A stretch of DNA of 64,000 nucleotides from Sorangium aterium (GTDB taxonomy: Bacteria > Myxococcota_A > Polyangia > Polyangiales > Polyangiaceae): assembly GCF_028368935.1 (NCBI RefSeq), contig NZ_JAQNDK010000001.1:1116001-1180000 (forward strand), given 5' to 3'. Both the position numbers and the translations under genes were made by a program. The notes beneath the pieces were generated by a model. It did not search any database. It had not been told where the DNA came from and worked only from the letters and a program-made list of their open reading frames with translations. Position 1 is the stretch's first letter, and every line of letters starts with the position of its first letter. Below are positions 1 to 8,657 of the stretch, one piece after another.

Positions 1-367
1 CGTTGAGGCGCGCGCGGTAGGCGCTCTCCATCGCCTCCATCGCCGCCGGCGAGGTCACGCCGGGCACGCCGGGCAGATCGCCCTCGAAGCGCGCGAGGAC
101 GAAGCAGTTGTGCGGCGAGCACGCGGACGGATCGAGCGCCACGCAGAGCGCCTTGCCGCGCCGGAAGAGGCCGCGGATCGCTGTGTAAGGCACCCCGAAG
201 CGGACCGGCGCCGCCACGGCGCCCAGGGCGAACCCCTCGGCGTAGCCGGCGACGCGGACCAGCTCGACCTCGAGCTCCGCCTCGGCGCAGGTGAAGCGCA
301 CCGCGCCAACGGCATTGGCGCCCCCCTCGGCGATCGCCAGGGCAGCGACGGAGAACGCGCGAGCCAA
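1..367 (-). CDS. Hypothetical protein, 3' end outside window
   Basis: A reading frame on the minus strand runs off the left edge. The likely start is a TTG at 367, because an in-frame TAG sits five codons upstream (382-380). The visible 122 residues are Ala/Val-rich and include ALDPSACSPHNCFVLARFEG, with cysteines but no domain I recognise. Codon use is strongly GC3-biased as in neighbouring real genes, and the other frames give Arg/Ser/Pro-rich nonsense. It is divergent from the FKBP gene, with a 121-bp gap between them. Function unknown. Confidence 0.55.
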   Translation of the reverse strand, partial: MARAFSVAALAIAEGGANAVGAVRFTCAEAELEVELVRVAGYAEGFALGAVAAPVRFGVPYTAIRGLFRRGKALCVALDPSACSPHNCFVLARFEGDLPGVPGVTSPAAMEAMESAYRARLN

Positions 368-488
368 GGTGGCCGCACCCTAACCGCGCGGGCCGGAGCG
401 CTGCAACGGAAACCCGGACGGCCAGGAGGCCCCGGGCGCGGCGGGTGACCGTTGATCGCCCCGCGCCGGGTGCGTAATACGTGGCGCC

Positions 489-1097
489 ATGAAGCCTCTC
501 CAGATCGTCATCGCCATCTCCTGCGCTGTCCTCCTCGGCCCGGTCGCGGGCTGCGAGGAGAAGGTCCCCGAGCCGGATCTGCCGCCGGGCAGCGCCGTGC
601 CGGCGGTGAAGCCCGCCGAGCCGGAGCCCGCCGATCTCATCAAGGAAGACACCGTCGTGGGCACCGGCCCGGAGGCGAAGGACGGCGACAAAGTCCGCGT
701 CCACTACACGGGGCGCCTGCTGAAGAACAACGCCGAGTTCGACTCCTCCGTCGGCCGCGAGCCGTTCGAGTTCACGCTCGGCGCGTCGGAGGTCATCAAG
801 GGCTGGGACCAGGGCGTGGCCGGGATGAAGGTGGGCGGCAAGCGCAAGCTCACGATCCCCTCCCGCCTCGCGTACGGCGACGCGGGCAGCCCGCCGAAGA
901 TCCCGGCCAAGGCGACGCTGGTCTTCGACATCGAGCTGCTCGGCGTCGGCGACGCGGCGAAGGACGCGGCCGGGGAGGACAAGGCCGGGAAGACCACGGC
1001 CGACAAGGCGGCCAAGCCCGCGGGCGACAAGGCGGCCAAGGGCAACAAGCCCGCGGCGCCGGCCGAGAAGAAGGAGGCGCCCAAGGAGGCGAAGTGA
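489..1097 (+). CDS. FKBP-type peptidyl-prolyl cis-trans isomerase, lipoprotein
   Basis: Catalyses cis-trans isomerisation of prolyl bonds and probably acts as a folding helper outside the cytoplasmic membrane. The 202-residue product begins with a signal peptide ending in a lipobox (LGPVAGC, Cys22). A single FKBP domain spans about residues 57-155. It keeps the expected active-site elements VHYTGRL, EFDSS, EVIKGWDQGVAGM and RLAYGD. The last ~45 residues are a low-complexity Ala/Lys/Pro tail. It stands alone, with a divergent gene on the left and the convergent aminotransferase on the right. The family call is secure; the substrate is unknown. Confidence 0.93.
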   Translation: MKPLQIVIAISCAVLLGPVAGCEEKVPEPDLPPGSAVPAVKPAEPEPADLIKEDTVVGTGPEAKDGDKVRVHYTGRLLKNNAEFDSSVGREPFEFTLGASEVIKGWDQGVAGMKVGGKRKLTIPSRLAYGDAGSPPKIPAKATLVFDIELLGVGDAAKDAAGEDKAGKTTADKAAKPAGDKAAKGNKPAAPAEKKEAPKEAK

Positions 1098-1137
1098 GCC
1101 GCGGGCGGCCGCGCGAAGTAAGCCGCGGGCGCCGCGC

Positions 1138-2253
1138 TCAGACGACGCGCGCGAGCGCCTTGAGGAAGATCTCGTAGGCCTCGAGCGGGTACTCGCCCAT
1201 GTGGAAGATCCGGAACAGCCGGTCCGAGAGCTTCCCCTGGGCCGCGTAGATCTCGAACACGTGCCCATCGACCGGCTCGCTGGCGAGCCGGCTCGCCATC
1301 TCGTCATAGGTCCGCCCGGCCGGGATGTGCAGCGCCGTCCCGATCGACTGGAGCGGCATGTTCTCCCAGCGCGCGATCGTCAGCCCGAGGCGCTCGTAGC
1401 CGGGGCGCAGGATCGCGCAGCGCGCCTGGTACACGGCGTGACGCCCGGCGACGCCGCCGGTCGCGGCGAGGTGATCCAGCGCTGCGATCACCTGGCAGAG
1501 GCTCATCGGATCGATCGTGTACGGGTGCGCGCCGCCCTGCTGGGCGCGCCACGTCTTGTGGAGCTCCAGGCTCGGTACGCGGGCGGGGATCCGCTCCATC
1601 TCGGCGAGCAGGTCCTTGCGGACCAGCGCCACCGTCAGGTTGGGGTGGCTGTGGAGGCCCTTGTTGCACGAGCCCATGACGGCGGCGATGCCTGAGCCCT
1701 CGAGGGCCAGCGGCTCGACGAAGAGCGCGCTGATGCCGTCGACGAGGAGCTTCTTGCCGTACTTCCGGGCGAGCGCGCCGACCTCGGGCACGGGGTTCAA
1801 CGTGCACGTCGACGTGCCCCCGTAGACCATGGCCACCGCGTCGACCTCGTCCGCCGCCAGGATGGCCTCGATCCTCGCGAGGTCCGGCCTCTCGCCGTAG
1901 GGCAGGCACATGTCGACCGCCGGCTGGCCGAGCGTGGCGGCGTACTCGAAGATCCGGTCGCCGTAGGCGCCGTTCCGGACGACGAGGAGCCGCTCGTCGC
2001 GCCGCAAGCAGGAGCCGAGCACGGCGGCCATGGAGGTCGATCCCGAGCCCGTGAGGAGGATGGCCTCGTAGCCGGGCGCGCCGAGGGCCTCGACGATGCC
2101 GTGCCGGGCCCTGTCGAGCAGCGGCCGGAGCCGGGGGCCACGCGGGACGATCGGGCTCTCCCCGTAGGTGCGGGAGACCTGGTTCACCGCGTCCGGCAGG
2201 TGGAAGACCGCGGGCGTGAGCGAGACGACGCGTGGCGTTGCGGCGGCGATCAT
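1138..2253 (-). CDS. Class V aminotransferase (PhnW/AGT-like)
   Basis: A PLP-dependent fold-type I enzyme of 371 residues, a normal length for the family. The phosphate-binding segment TGSGSTSMAAV lies near residue 70. LLVDGISALF gives the PLP-ring aspartate (about Asp172). SCNKGLHSHPN supplies the Schiff-base lysine (Lys198). Overall it resembles 2-aminoethylphosphonate-pyruvate and alanine-glyoxylate/serine-pyruvate transaminases. The substrate cannot be assigned: no phosphonate genes lie nearby. It is a single gene, ATG start at 2253, 48 bp from the next upstream gene on the same strand (2302-3159), so they may share a transcript. Confidence 0.85.
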   Translation of the reverse strand: MIAAATPRVVSLTPAVFHLPDAVNQVSRTYGESPIVPRGPRLRPLLDRARHGIVEALGAPGYEAILLTGSGSTSMAAVLGSCLRRDERLLVVRNGAYGDRIFEYAATLGQPAVDMCLPYGERPDLARIEAILAADEVDAVAMVYGGTSTCTLNPVPEVGALARKYGKKLLVDGISALFVEPLALEGSGIAAVMGSCNKGLHSHPNLTVALVRKDLLAEMERIPARVPSLELHKTWRAQQGGAHPYTIDPMSLCQVIAALDHLAATGGVAGRHAVYQARCAILRPGYERLGLTIARWENMPLQSIGTALHIPAGRTYDEMASRLASEPVDGHVFEIYAAQGKLSDRLFRIFHMGEYPLEAYEIFLKALARVV

Positions 2254-2301
2254 GCCGCGAGATCTAGCCCGGAACGCGCGCGGGACGCAGCGGAGATCGC
2301 G

Positions 2302-3159
2302 CTACGCCCAGCGGAGCTGGCGCAGATCGTCCCAGACATCGCGCGCGGAGTGGTAGCGGTAGGCGTCGCGGCGGCGCAGCAGCTTGGCGATCACCTGGCT
2401 GAGCGGCGTGCCGAGCGCCTCGGCCTTCTGCCGGGGGGTGCCCTCGGCGATCTGCCGCGTGATCTCCTCGTAGGCGACGTTCACGTCGATGGCCGGTTGC
2501 CCTGTGTGCATCTGGTACATGAGCAGGCCGAGCTGGTAGAGGTCGCTCTGCGTCGTCGTGTAGCCCGCCGTCACGAGCTCCGGCACGAGGATCTTCGGGT
2601 TCGCGACCTGCGGGCGGAACCAGCGGGTGACGCCGTCGAGCTGGTGCGCCACGCCGAAGTCGGTGAGCTTGACGAGCGGCCTGTGGTCGAGCTGCGAGAT
2701 GAGCACGTTGCCCGCGTGCAGATCGGCGTGCACGACGCCGTTGTCGTGCAGGTACTGCAGCGTCATCAGCAGCTGGCGCGAGAGCTCCAGGAGCAGCGGC
2801 GGCTGGAACGGGGCGCCGAGCAGCGCCCGGAGGCTCGTGTCGCACCGCTCGAGCGCCAGGTAGAACAGGTAGTTCACCTCGAACGCGTCGTGGATGTAGA
2901 CGATGTTCGGATGGCGGAAGCTCTCCAGGCGGAGCATCTCGCGCGACCACTCTTCCTTGACGACCTGGTAGGGCTTGTTCGCAGGCCGCAGCATCTTCAG
3001 GGCGTACACCTGATCGAACGGCCCGCTGCACTCGTACACCGAGCCATACTGCCCGTCGCCGATGAGCGCCCCGATCACGTACGTCCCCCGAGTGGACGTC
3101 AGCGCTGAGCCCGGCACCGGAAACGGGATCAGGAAACTGCCAGTCGAGGACCAGGTCAC
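2302..3159 (-). CDS. Small Ser/Thr protein kinase with atypical catalytic loop
   Basis: A 285-residue, essentially kinase-only protein with no membrane segment. The glycine loop is GDGQYG (34-39), the ATP lysine is in YALK (Lys55), and the Mg-binding DFG is at 167-169. The catalytic loop reads HADLHAGN (144-151) instead of HRDLKPxN. The catalytic Asp146 and Asn151 are kept, but Arg is replaced by Ala and the loop Lys by His, so this is a non-RD kinase. APE becomes VPE. Activity is likely but altered. Same strand as the downstream aminotransferase. Confidence 0.85.
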   Translation of the reverse strand: MTWSSTGSFLIPFPVPGSALTSTRGTYVIGALIGDGQYGSVYECSGPFDQVYALKMLRPANKPYQVVKEEWSREMLRLESFRHPNIVYIHDAFEVNYLFYLALERCDTSLRALLGAPFQPPLLLELSRQLLMTLQYLHDNGVVHADLHAGNVLISQLDHRPLVKLTDFGVAHQLDGVTRWFRPQVANPKILVPELVTAGYTTTQSDLYQLGLLMYQMHTGQPAIDVNVAYEEITRQIAEGTPRQKAEALGTPLSQVIAKLLRRRDAYRYHSARDVWDDLRQLRWA

Positions 3160-3292
3160 GGCGAGGCCATCGTAACCGAAAACGCCGGCGCCCGTTCACC
3201 CCGCCACGCTCGCCCCGCGCAGCAGCCCGCCTTCGCGGCGCAGGGGGCGTCCATGGCGCCCCGGACGCGGAGCGCCGAGGGCGGCCGGCCGC

Positions 3293-3718
3293 TCATGAAG
3301 CGGCGAGCTTCCGCACGATCTCCGCGGCCTCGGCCTGATCGAGCTCGAGCGCCGCGGCCACGTCGAGCAAGAGCTCGCGCTCGCTGCTCCTGACGATCCC
3401 GTCGGCGACCACGACCTGAGCGGCCAGGAAGAAGGCGACCTTCCGGGCCTGCGGGCTGGCCAGCCGCTCCTTGAGCGACGCGAGCCGGGCCGCGCGGCCC
3501 TCCCTGTGGAGCTGCTCCACCACGCTCTGGAGGAGCGTGTCCATGGTGCTCTGCGGGATCCGTCGATCCGTGAGCGACTCTACGCTCCGGGCGAAATGGA
3601 TCTTCTCCTCCGGGCTGAACTCGCCGTCGGCGAACGCCGCGAGGAACATCAGCTCGACGAGCGCCTCGAGGTTCGGCTCATCAAGCGTTTGCAGCGGAGG
3701 AGGGCTCATCTGGGGCAT
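3293..3718 (-). CDS. TerB-like domain protein
   Basis: A 141-residue soluble, mostly helical protein. The segment LMFLAAFADGEFSPEEK followed later by AAQVVVADGIVRSSEREL has the paired acidic ADGxxxxxE pattern of TerB/TerB-like (tellurite resistance B, DjlA N-terminal) domains, which may bind metal. I chose ATG 3718 because the sequence upstream in the same frame is low-complexity Arg/Ala/Pro; a second ATG at 3709 is possible. It is divergent from the Sel1 lipoprotein. Specific role unknown; the family does not imply tellurite resistance. Confidence 0.7.
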   Translation of the reverse strand: MPQMSPPPLQTLDEPNLEALVELMFLAAFADGEFSPEEKIHFARSVESLTDRRIPQSTMDTLLQSVVEQLHREGRAARLASLKERLASPQARKVAFFLAAQVVVADGIVRSSERELLLDVAAALELDQAEAAEIVRKLAAS

Positions 3719-3868
3719 CGGCCCCGTGTACACCGAGGCCCGGCGCGGGACCAGCCCTGGAGCGTCCCCGTACCCCGCGCGCCCGGGGCAAACGCGCGCG
3801 CCCGGGGCAAACGCGGCGGCGCTGAACGCGCCCGATGGGCGGCATTGGGAGAGCGCTCCCTGTGTGTC

Positions 3869-4618
3869 ATGAGTTCGAGCATGCACGTGCGCGAACTCGC
3901 CCCGCCGCTCCTCGGCGCGCTCTTCCTCTGCGGCTGCAGCAGCGCGACCGCGGCGCGGCGCCCCGCCGAGCCGGGTCGACCTGCACCCGAGGGGCGCGCG
4001 GCGACCCCGCGGGCCGCGGTGAGCGCCGAGGCGGCCCCGCCGCCGCTGCGGCTGCCCTGCGAGGCGGACGATCTCGTCGGCTGCACGAACGGCTGCGCCG
4101 ACCACCAGATCGAGGACTGCGTGACGCTGGGTTCGATGTACCTGGGTGGAGCGATCGTCTCGATCGATGTGGAGCGAGCGATGACGCTGTTCGAGAAGGC
4201 GTGCGCGGAGGGGAGCGCGCGCGGCTGCTTGCGGCTCGGCGACGCCTACCACGATCGGCTCGCGCGCGCGGACGGCGCCGGCGGGGCGAGCGGGGCGGAC
4301 GAGGCGGCGCTCTACTGGCACGCGCGCGCGTGCCACGCGGGCGCGAACCTCGGGTGCCTCGCGGCAGGCAGGGCCTACCTCCACGGCCAGGGCGCGAGCG
4401 CCGATCCCGGTCGCGCGGCCGCGCTGTTCCAGCGCGTCTGCGAGCGCGGGAACGCCCACGCGTGCGTCGAGCTCGGGCACCTCCACGCGGAGGGTGAGGG
4501 CGTGCAGCGCGACGACCGGAAGGCGGTCGAGCTGTTCACGAAGGCGTGCAAGCTCGGCCTCGACGAGGGGTGCCTGCGGGCGAGCCGATCCGGCGACGTC
4601 CTCCCGCCGCGCGACTGA
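3869..4618 (+). CDS. Sel1-repeat (TPR-like) lipoprotein
   Basis: A 249-residue exported lipoprotein. The start ATG at 3869 is followed by a hydrophobic stretch ending LFLCGC. From about residue 75 there are four Sel1-like helical repeats of 36-40 residues, with signature blocks such as AMTLFEKACAEGSARGC and AVELFTKACKLGLDEGC. Each repeat carries a pair of cysteines, as in Helicobacter Hcp-type Sel1 proteins where these form disulphides. Such repeats scaffold protein contacts. A Pro/Ala linker separates the lipid anchor from the repeats. Partner unknown. Confidence 0.85.
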   Translation: MSSSMHVRELAPPLLGALFLCGCSSATAARRPAEPGRPAPEGRAATPRAAVSAEAAPPPLRLPCEADDLVGCTNGCADHQIEDCVTLGSMYLGGAIVSIDVERAMTLFEKACAEGSARGCLRLGDAYHDRLARADGAGGASGADEAALYWHARACHAGANLGCLAAGRAYLHGQGASADPGRAAALFQRVCERGNAHACVELGHLHAEGEGVQRDDRKAVELFTKACKLGLDEGCLRASRSGDVLPPRD

Positions 4619-4645
4619 CGCGGCCTCGACCGCGGCTCGTCGCCA

Positions 4646-5014
4646 TCAGTCGGTCCGGCGGCGCTGGGCGATGTCCAGCGCCGCCGTGATCATCGCGGCG
4701 AGCTGTGTATCCGGCACGCTCTCGGAGGGGAGCACCACGAGCTCGGCGCCGATGCGCCGCGACAGCTCGATGAACCCTTCCGGGTCGAACGCCCGCACGT
4801 CCTGGGTCATCACGATGGCCAGCGGGTTCAGCCATGCCGCGCTGCCGCGCAGCGACACGAGATCGCACGCGAGCAGGTCGGCGCCCTCGACGAAGACCAG
4901 CCGCCGGCAACGCTCCGCGAGCTGCTCGCTGGCGCTCACGATGAGCACCACCGAGGCCGATGCCGTCCGCTTGCTGCGCCCCGCTGGGCGTGTCGGTAGC
5001 TCTCGCGTGCTCAT
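4646..5014 (-). CDS. Hypothetical protein, receiver-like fold possible
   Basis: A 122-residue protein with alternating beta/alpha pattern (ASVVLIVSASEQLAERC, NPLAIVMTQDVRAF, GAELVVLPSESV) resembling a response-regulator receiver without a clear acidic pocket or conserved C-terminal Lys. It may be a degenerate pseudo-receiver. It sits 10 bp downstream of the gene at 5025-5375 on the same strand, so the two are probably one transcript. No output domain is present. Function unknown. Confidence 0.6.
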   Translation of the reverse strand: MSTRELPTRPAGRSKRTASASVVLIVSASEQLAERCRRLVFVEGADLLACDLVSLRGSAAWLNPLAIVMTQDVRAFDPEGFIELSRRIGAELVVLPSESVPDTQLAAMITAALDIAQRRRTD

Positions 5015-5024
5015 GAAGCCCAGG

Positions 5025-5375
5025 TCAGCGAGCGAGCAGCAGGCGCCCGTACGGGATGGGCCCGGCGCCCGGCGCCCGAGCGCGCGCCTCGTCGGCCAGG
5101 GCGAGATCCATGACGAAAGAGCCGAACGGCAACCGGAAATCCCGGTCGTTCGGCTTGGTCGCGTAGAGGGCGAGCAGCGAGAGCACGCTCCCGATCTGCG
5201 CCGCGGCCGGATCGTCCTCGCAGGCGTTGAAGCGGTCAGCGAGCGTGCACAGCTGCCGGAAGAGCGGACCGCCCGGGTGCGGGCCGGCGCTGCACATCGC
5301 GAAGGTGCCGCTGCCTCGATATCCGAGCTTCCGGCGCTTCCTGGCGGGGGTACGGGAGGGAGGTACCATCGTCAT
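5025..5375 (-). CDS. Hypothetical protein
   Basis: A predicted 116-residue soluble protein starting at ATG 5375 (another ATG at 5369). The N-terminus is basic (RTPARKRRKLGYRG). It contains two cysteines and a central segment LRFQ-like helical region around QIGSVLSLLALYATKPNDRD. No domain is recognised. The frame continues upstream past 5375 with unconvincing composition. It forms a two-gene unit with the receiver-like gene at 4646-5014 and is divergent from the nucleotidyltransferase. Confidence 0.5.
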   Translation of the reverse strand: MTMVPPSRTPARKRRKLGYRGSGTFAMCSAGPHPGGPLFRQLCTLADRFNACEDDPAAAQIGSVLSLLALYATKPNDRDFRLPFGSFVMDLALADEARARAPGAGPIPYGRLLLAR

Positions 5376-5564
5376 GATTGCTGCCCAAGTCGCCTGTGAA
5401 GGGTGAATCGCCCCACGCCGGGGCTGACCTGCCGCGGGACGCTCTCCAACCAGTAATAGAGCAGCCCGAAGAGAGTCAATCGGAGAGGACGCTGCAGGCC
5501 GGGCGAGCGTGAAATTCTGCGGAATGGTCCCCCGTCGGGGCAGCGCGTGGGTATACGTCACCGC

Positions 5565-6275
5565 ATGAAGGCAGTCGTGCTTGCCGGCGGCAAAGGCTCC
5601 CGGCTCCGCCCCTACACCGCGCTTATCCCGAAGCCGTTGATGCCGATCGGGGATCACACGATCGTCGAGATCCTCCTCCGGCAGCTGGCCCGGGCGGGGG
5701 TCACCGACGTCGTGATGTGCGTCGGCCACCAGGCCGCGCTCATCGAGGCGGTCGTCGGCGAGGGGAGCCGATACGGGCTGCGCATCTCCTACCAGCGCGA
5801 GGACACACCGCTCGGGACCGTGGGTCCGCTCCGGGTCATCGAGCGGGACCTGCCGGAGCGCTTCCTCGTGATGAACGGCGACATCCTCAGCGATCTCGAC
5901 TTCACGGCGCTCCACCGGACGGGCGAGTCGACCGGATCGCCCCTCACCGTCGCCGTCTGCGAGCGCGCCTCGAAGATCGACCTGGGCGTGCTCGACCTCG
6001 GCCCCGACGGGCGCGTCGTCAGCTTCCGCGAGAAGCCGACGTACACGTTCTGGGTCAGCATGGGCATCTACGCGATGAGCCGCGGCGTGCTGCGCTTCAT
6101 CCCCGAGGGCCGGCCGTTCGGGTTCGACGACCTGATGCACGCGCTGCTCGGCGCCGGCGAGCCGGTCGCCACCTTCCCCTTCCGGGGCCACTGGCTCGAC
6201 ATCGGAAGGAGCGACGACTTCGCCGAGGCGCAGGACGAGTTCGAGAAGAACCGGCAGCGGTACCTACCCGAGTGA
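5565..6275 (+). CDS. Sugar-1-phosphate nucleotidyltransferase
   Basis: Transfers a nucleotidyl group to a sugar-1-phosphate, making an NDP-sugar. The 236 residues form one NTP_transferase domain. MKAVVLAGGKGSRLRPYT gives the GGxGxRLxP nucleotide loop, IPKPLMPIGD the second signature and VMNGDIL the metal-binding Asp. No acetyltransferase (left-handed helix) domain follows, so this is the minimal form. I chose ATG 5565 over an in-frame GTG at 5547 because MKAVVLAGG is the canonical N-terminus. Its 3' end overlaps the convergent aminotransferase by 12 bp. It probably supplies the substrate for the dehydratase and aminotransferase next to it. Confidence 0.88.
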   Translation: MKAVVLAGGKGSRLRPYTALIPKPLMPIGDHTIVEILLRQLARAGVTDVVMCVGHQAALIEAVVGEGSRYGLRISYQREDTPLGTVGPLRVIERDLPERFLVMNGDILSDLDFTALHRTGESTGSPLTVAVCERASKIDLGVLDLGPDGRVVSFREKPTYTFWVSMGIYAMSRGVLRFIPEGRPFGFDDLMHALLGAGEPVATFPFRGHWLDIGRSDDFAEAQDEFEKNRQRYLPE

Positions 6276-7409
6276 CGCGGCGAGCGCCTCGCACACGGCG
6301 TCGACGTCGGCGTCGGGCATGCGCGGGTGGAGCGGCAGCGTGAGCTGGCGGCCCGCGATCGCGTCCGTCCGCGAGAGCCCCTCCTTGCGCACCCGTTCGG
6401 AGGCACCGTGGTGCGAGAAGCGGTGGATCGGCGTGTAGTGCACGCTCGTCTGGATCCCGCGCGCCTTCATGGCCTCCATCACGGCCTCACGCGAGGTGCC
6501 CTCGGGCAGGAGCACCGGCATGAGGTGGTGCGCGCTCTCCCCCAGCCCGCGCGCGTAGAAGTCGCGGTACGGCAGCCCGAGGCCCCGCACCCCGGCGAGG
6601 CGCTCGTGGTAGCGCGCCGCGAGCGCGCGCCGACGCGCGTTTCCCGCCGCGAGCCGGCCGAGCTGCACGAGGCCGATGGCGCTGCGGATCTCGTCGATGC
6701 GGTAGTTCATGCCCGCCTCCACGACGTCGTAGGTGAACGCGTGCCCCTTGTGCCGATCGAGGGTGAGCGTCGTCATCCCGTGCGCGCGGAGGAGCCGCAT
6801 GCGCGCGTGGAGCGCGTCGTCCCTCGCGATCACGGCGCCCCCCTCGCCCACCGCGAGGTTCTTGTTCGAGAAGAAGCTCAGGCAGCCGACGTCCCCCAGC
6901 GTCCCGAGCGCCCTGCCCCGGTAGCTCGCGAGCGGCGCGTGCGCCGCGTCCTCGACCACCGCGAGCCCCCGCTCGGCCGCGATCGCGGAGATCGCGTCCA
7001 TGTCGCAGGGGTAGCCGGCGTAATGGACGACCGCGATCGCCCGCGTCCTCGGGGTGATCTTGCGGACGATGTCGGCGGGATCGACGCCGAGGTCGTCGTC
7101 GCCGACGATGTCGGCGAGCACCACGTTGGCCCCGCACAGGAGCGCGGCGTTGGCGGTCGCCACGAACGTGAGGCTCGGGCAGATCACCTCGTCGCCGGGG
7201 CCCACGGAGAGCGCGGTGTACGCGAGGTGCAGAGCGGCGGTGCAGTTCGTCACGGCGAGCACCCTCGGGGTGCCGAGCGCCTCGCCGAGCTCCCGCTCGA
7301 ACTGCGCCGTCCGCTCCCCCATCGTCAACCAGCCCGACGCGACGACCTGCCGCGCGGCCTCGGCTTCTTCAGGGCCGAACGAGAGATCGCTGAGAGGTAT
7401 CTTCCACAT
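6264..7409 (-). CDS. DegT/DnrJ/EryC1/StrS sugar aminotransferase
   Basis: A PLP-dependent enzyme converting NDP-keto sugars to amino sugars. Its 381 residues are the usual length. ECPSLTFVAT-like ICPSLTFVATANA, VVEDAAHA (Asp154/His157) and FFSNKNLAVGEGG (Schiff-base Lys183) are all present, so it should be catalytic, not a regulatory or dehydratase variant (those replace the Lys by His). It lies 77 bp downstream of the dehydratase gene on the same strand, which likely provides its 4-keto substrate. Confidence 0.9.
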   Translation of the reverse strand: MWKIPLSDLSFGPEEAEAARQVVASGWLTMGERTAQFERELGEALGTPRVLAVTNCTAALHLAYTALSVGPGDEVICPSLTFVATANAALLCGANVVLADIVGDDDLGVDPADIVRKITPRTRAIAVVHYAGYPCDMDAISAIAAERGLAVVEDAAHAPLASYRGRALGTLGDVGCLSFFSNKNLAVGEGGAVIARDDALHARMRLLRAHGMTTLTLDRHKGHAFTYDVVEAGMNYRIDEIRSAIGLVQLGRLAAGNARRRALAARYHERLAGVRGLGLPYRDFYARGLGESAHHLMPVLLPEGTSREAVMEAMKARGIQTSVHYTPIHRFSHHGASERVRKEGLSRTDAIAGRQLTLPLHPRMPDADVDAVCEALAASLG

Positions 7410-7486
7410 GGCCTTCCATCCATCCAGCCGGCGCCTCGCGGAGAGGGCGCGCGAGGCGCTGGCCCCCGGCCGCGCGGCGGCGCGCG

Positions 7487-8485
7487 TCAGATCGCGTACT
7501 CGCGCGGCCGGTAATCGGTGAGGTGACGCTCGACATAGGCGTACGTCCGCGCGAGCCCCTCCTCGAGCGGCACGCGGGGCGCGTAGCCGACGAGCTCCGC
7601 GGCGCGACGGAAATCGGCGAGCAGCACCATGACCTCGCTCGCGTCAGGGCGCACCCGGGCCTCGTCCGTCACGAGCTCCGCGCGCTTGCCCGTCACCTCG
7701 AAGATGAGCCGGATCAGATCGCCGATCGAGATGGCGCGCCCGCTCCCGACGTTGAGCGTCTGCCCCACGGCCCGCGCGCTCGATCCGACGAGGAGGAAGC
7801 CGGCGACGGTGTCGGTCACGAAGTTGAGGTCCCGCACCGGCGTGGTGCTCCCGATGCGGAGCGCGGCGCTGCCGGCCGCGAGCTGCTGCATCACGCTCGG
7901 GATGATCGCGCGCGACGACTGCCGCGGGCCGTAGGTGTTGAACGGCCGGATGGTCGCCACCTCGAGGCCGAACGAGAGGTGATAGCTCTCGGCGAGCTTG
8001 TCGGCGCCGATCTTCGTGGCCGAGTACGGGGACTGGCCGGTCAGGGGGTGCGCCTCGTCGATGGGCGTGTAGCGCGCGGTGCCGTAGGTCTCGCTCGTCG
8101 ACGTGTGGACAACGCGCGCGCCGTGCTCGCGCGCCGCCTCGAGGACGTTCAGCGTGCCCTGCACGTTCGTCGCCACGTACTGCTGCGGGGCCACGTACGA
8201 GTACGGGATCCCGATCAGGGCCGCGAGGTGGAACACGACGTCTGCGCCGCGCACGAGCGACCGGACCGCGCCCGCGTCCTCCACGTTGCCGGGGACGACC
8301 TCGACCTCCACGAGGACGTCCTCGGGGAGCCGGTCGAGGTGCCCGCGCCGCGAGCCCGAGGTGTACCGGACGAGCGCCCTCACGCGCGCGCCCTCCCGGA
8401 TCAGCGCCTCGACGAGGTGGCTGCCGATGAACCCGCCGGCGCCGGTCACCACGACGCGCTTGCCGCGATAGAAGCCTTCGCTCAC
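7487..8485 (-). CDS. NDP-sugar 4,6-dehydratase, LegB-like extended SDR
   Basis: An extended short-chain dehydrogenase of 332 residues from a GTG at 8485 (MSEGFYRGKRVVVTGAGGF). The NAD-binding GAGGFIG lies at 15-21. The catalytic region THSTSE-type TSTSETYG supplies Thr130 and Glu132, the Glu being typical of GMD/LegB-style 4,6-dehydratases. YSATK gives Tyr154 and Lys158. FHLAALIGIPYSYVAPQQYV and RPFNTYGPRQSSRA are like LegB of legionaminic acid pathways. With the aminotransferase and nucleotidyltransferase it probably makes an NDP-4-amino-4,6-dideoxy sugar for surface polysaccharide. The exact sugar is inferred only. Confidence 0.85.
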   Translation of the reverse strand: MSEGFYRGKRVVVTGAGGFIGSHLVEALIREGARVRALVRYTSGSRRGHLDRLPEDVLVEVEVVPGNVEDAGAVRSLVRGADVVFHLAALIGIPYSYVAPQQYVATNVQGTLNVLEAAREHGARVVHTSTSETYGTARYTPIDEAHPLTGQSPYSATKIGADKLAESYHLSFGLEVATIRPFNTYGPRQSSRAIIPSVMQQLAAGSAALRIGSTTPVRDLNFVTDTVAGFLLVGSSARAVGQTLNVGSGRAISIGDLIRLIFEVTGKRAELVTDEARVRPDASEVMVLLADFRRAAELVGYAPRVPLEEGLARTYAYVERHLTDYRPREYAI

Positions 8486-8554
8486 GGCCGCGTCCGTGGC
8501 CTCTGCGGGTTCGCGCGTCAAGCGCGTACCGAGGCGGCGCGCCCGTTTGCGCCC

Positions 8555-8613
8555 GGCGGCGCTGCCCCGCGCGCGGGGCGGGCCGGCGCGCGCCACGCGC
8601 GGGCAGCGCCGCC
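8555..8613 (-). terminator. GC-rich hairpin downstream of the 8658-9089 gene
   Basis: Perfect 13-bp arms (8555-8567 and 8601-8613, GGCGGCGCTGCCC and complement) flank a 33-nt GC-rich loop that can pair further. It lies after the lipoprotein stop and before the dehydratase start, so it fits termination of lipoprotein transcripts. There is no U-tract. Confidence 0.5.
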
Positions 8614-8657
8614 GCGCAGCGGCCCGCGAGGCGCGCTGGCGGACGGCGTCGCGGGGA

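Noticed and set aside
1089-1133. Near-duplicate GCGAAGT-AGCCGCGGGCG around the FKBP stop codon
   Set aside because: Short, once only, and explained by local slippage.
3293-4486. A longer minus-strand form of the TerB-like gene
   Set aside because: The extra 255 codons are antisense to the Sel1 lipoprotein and lack coding character.
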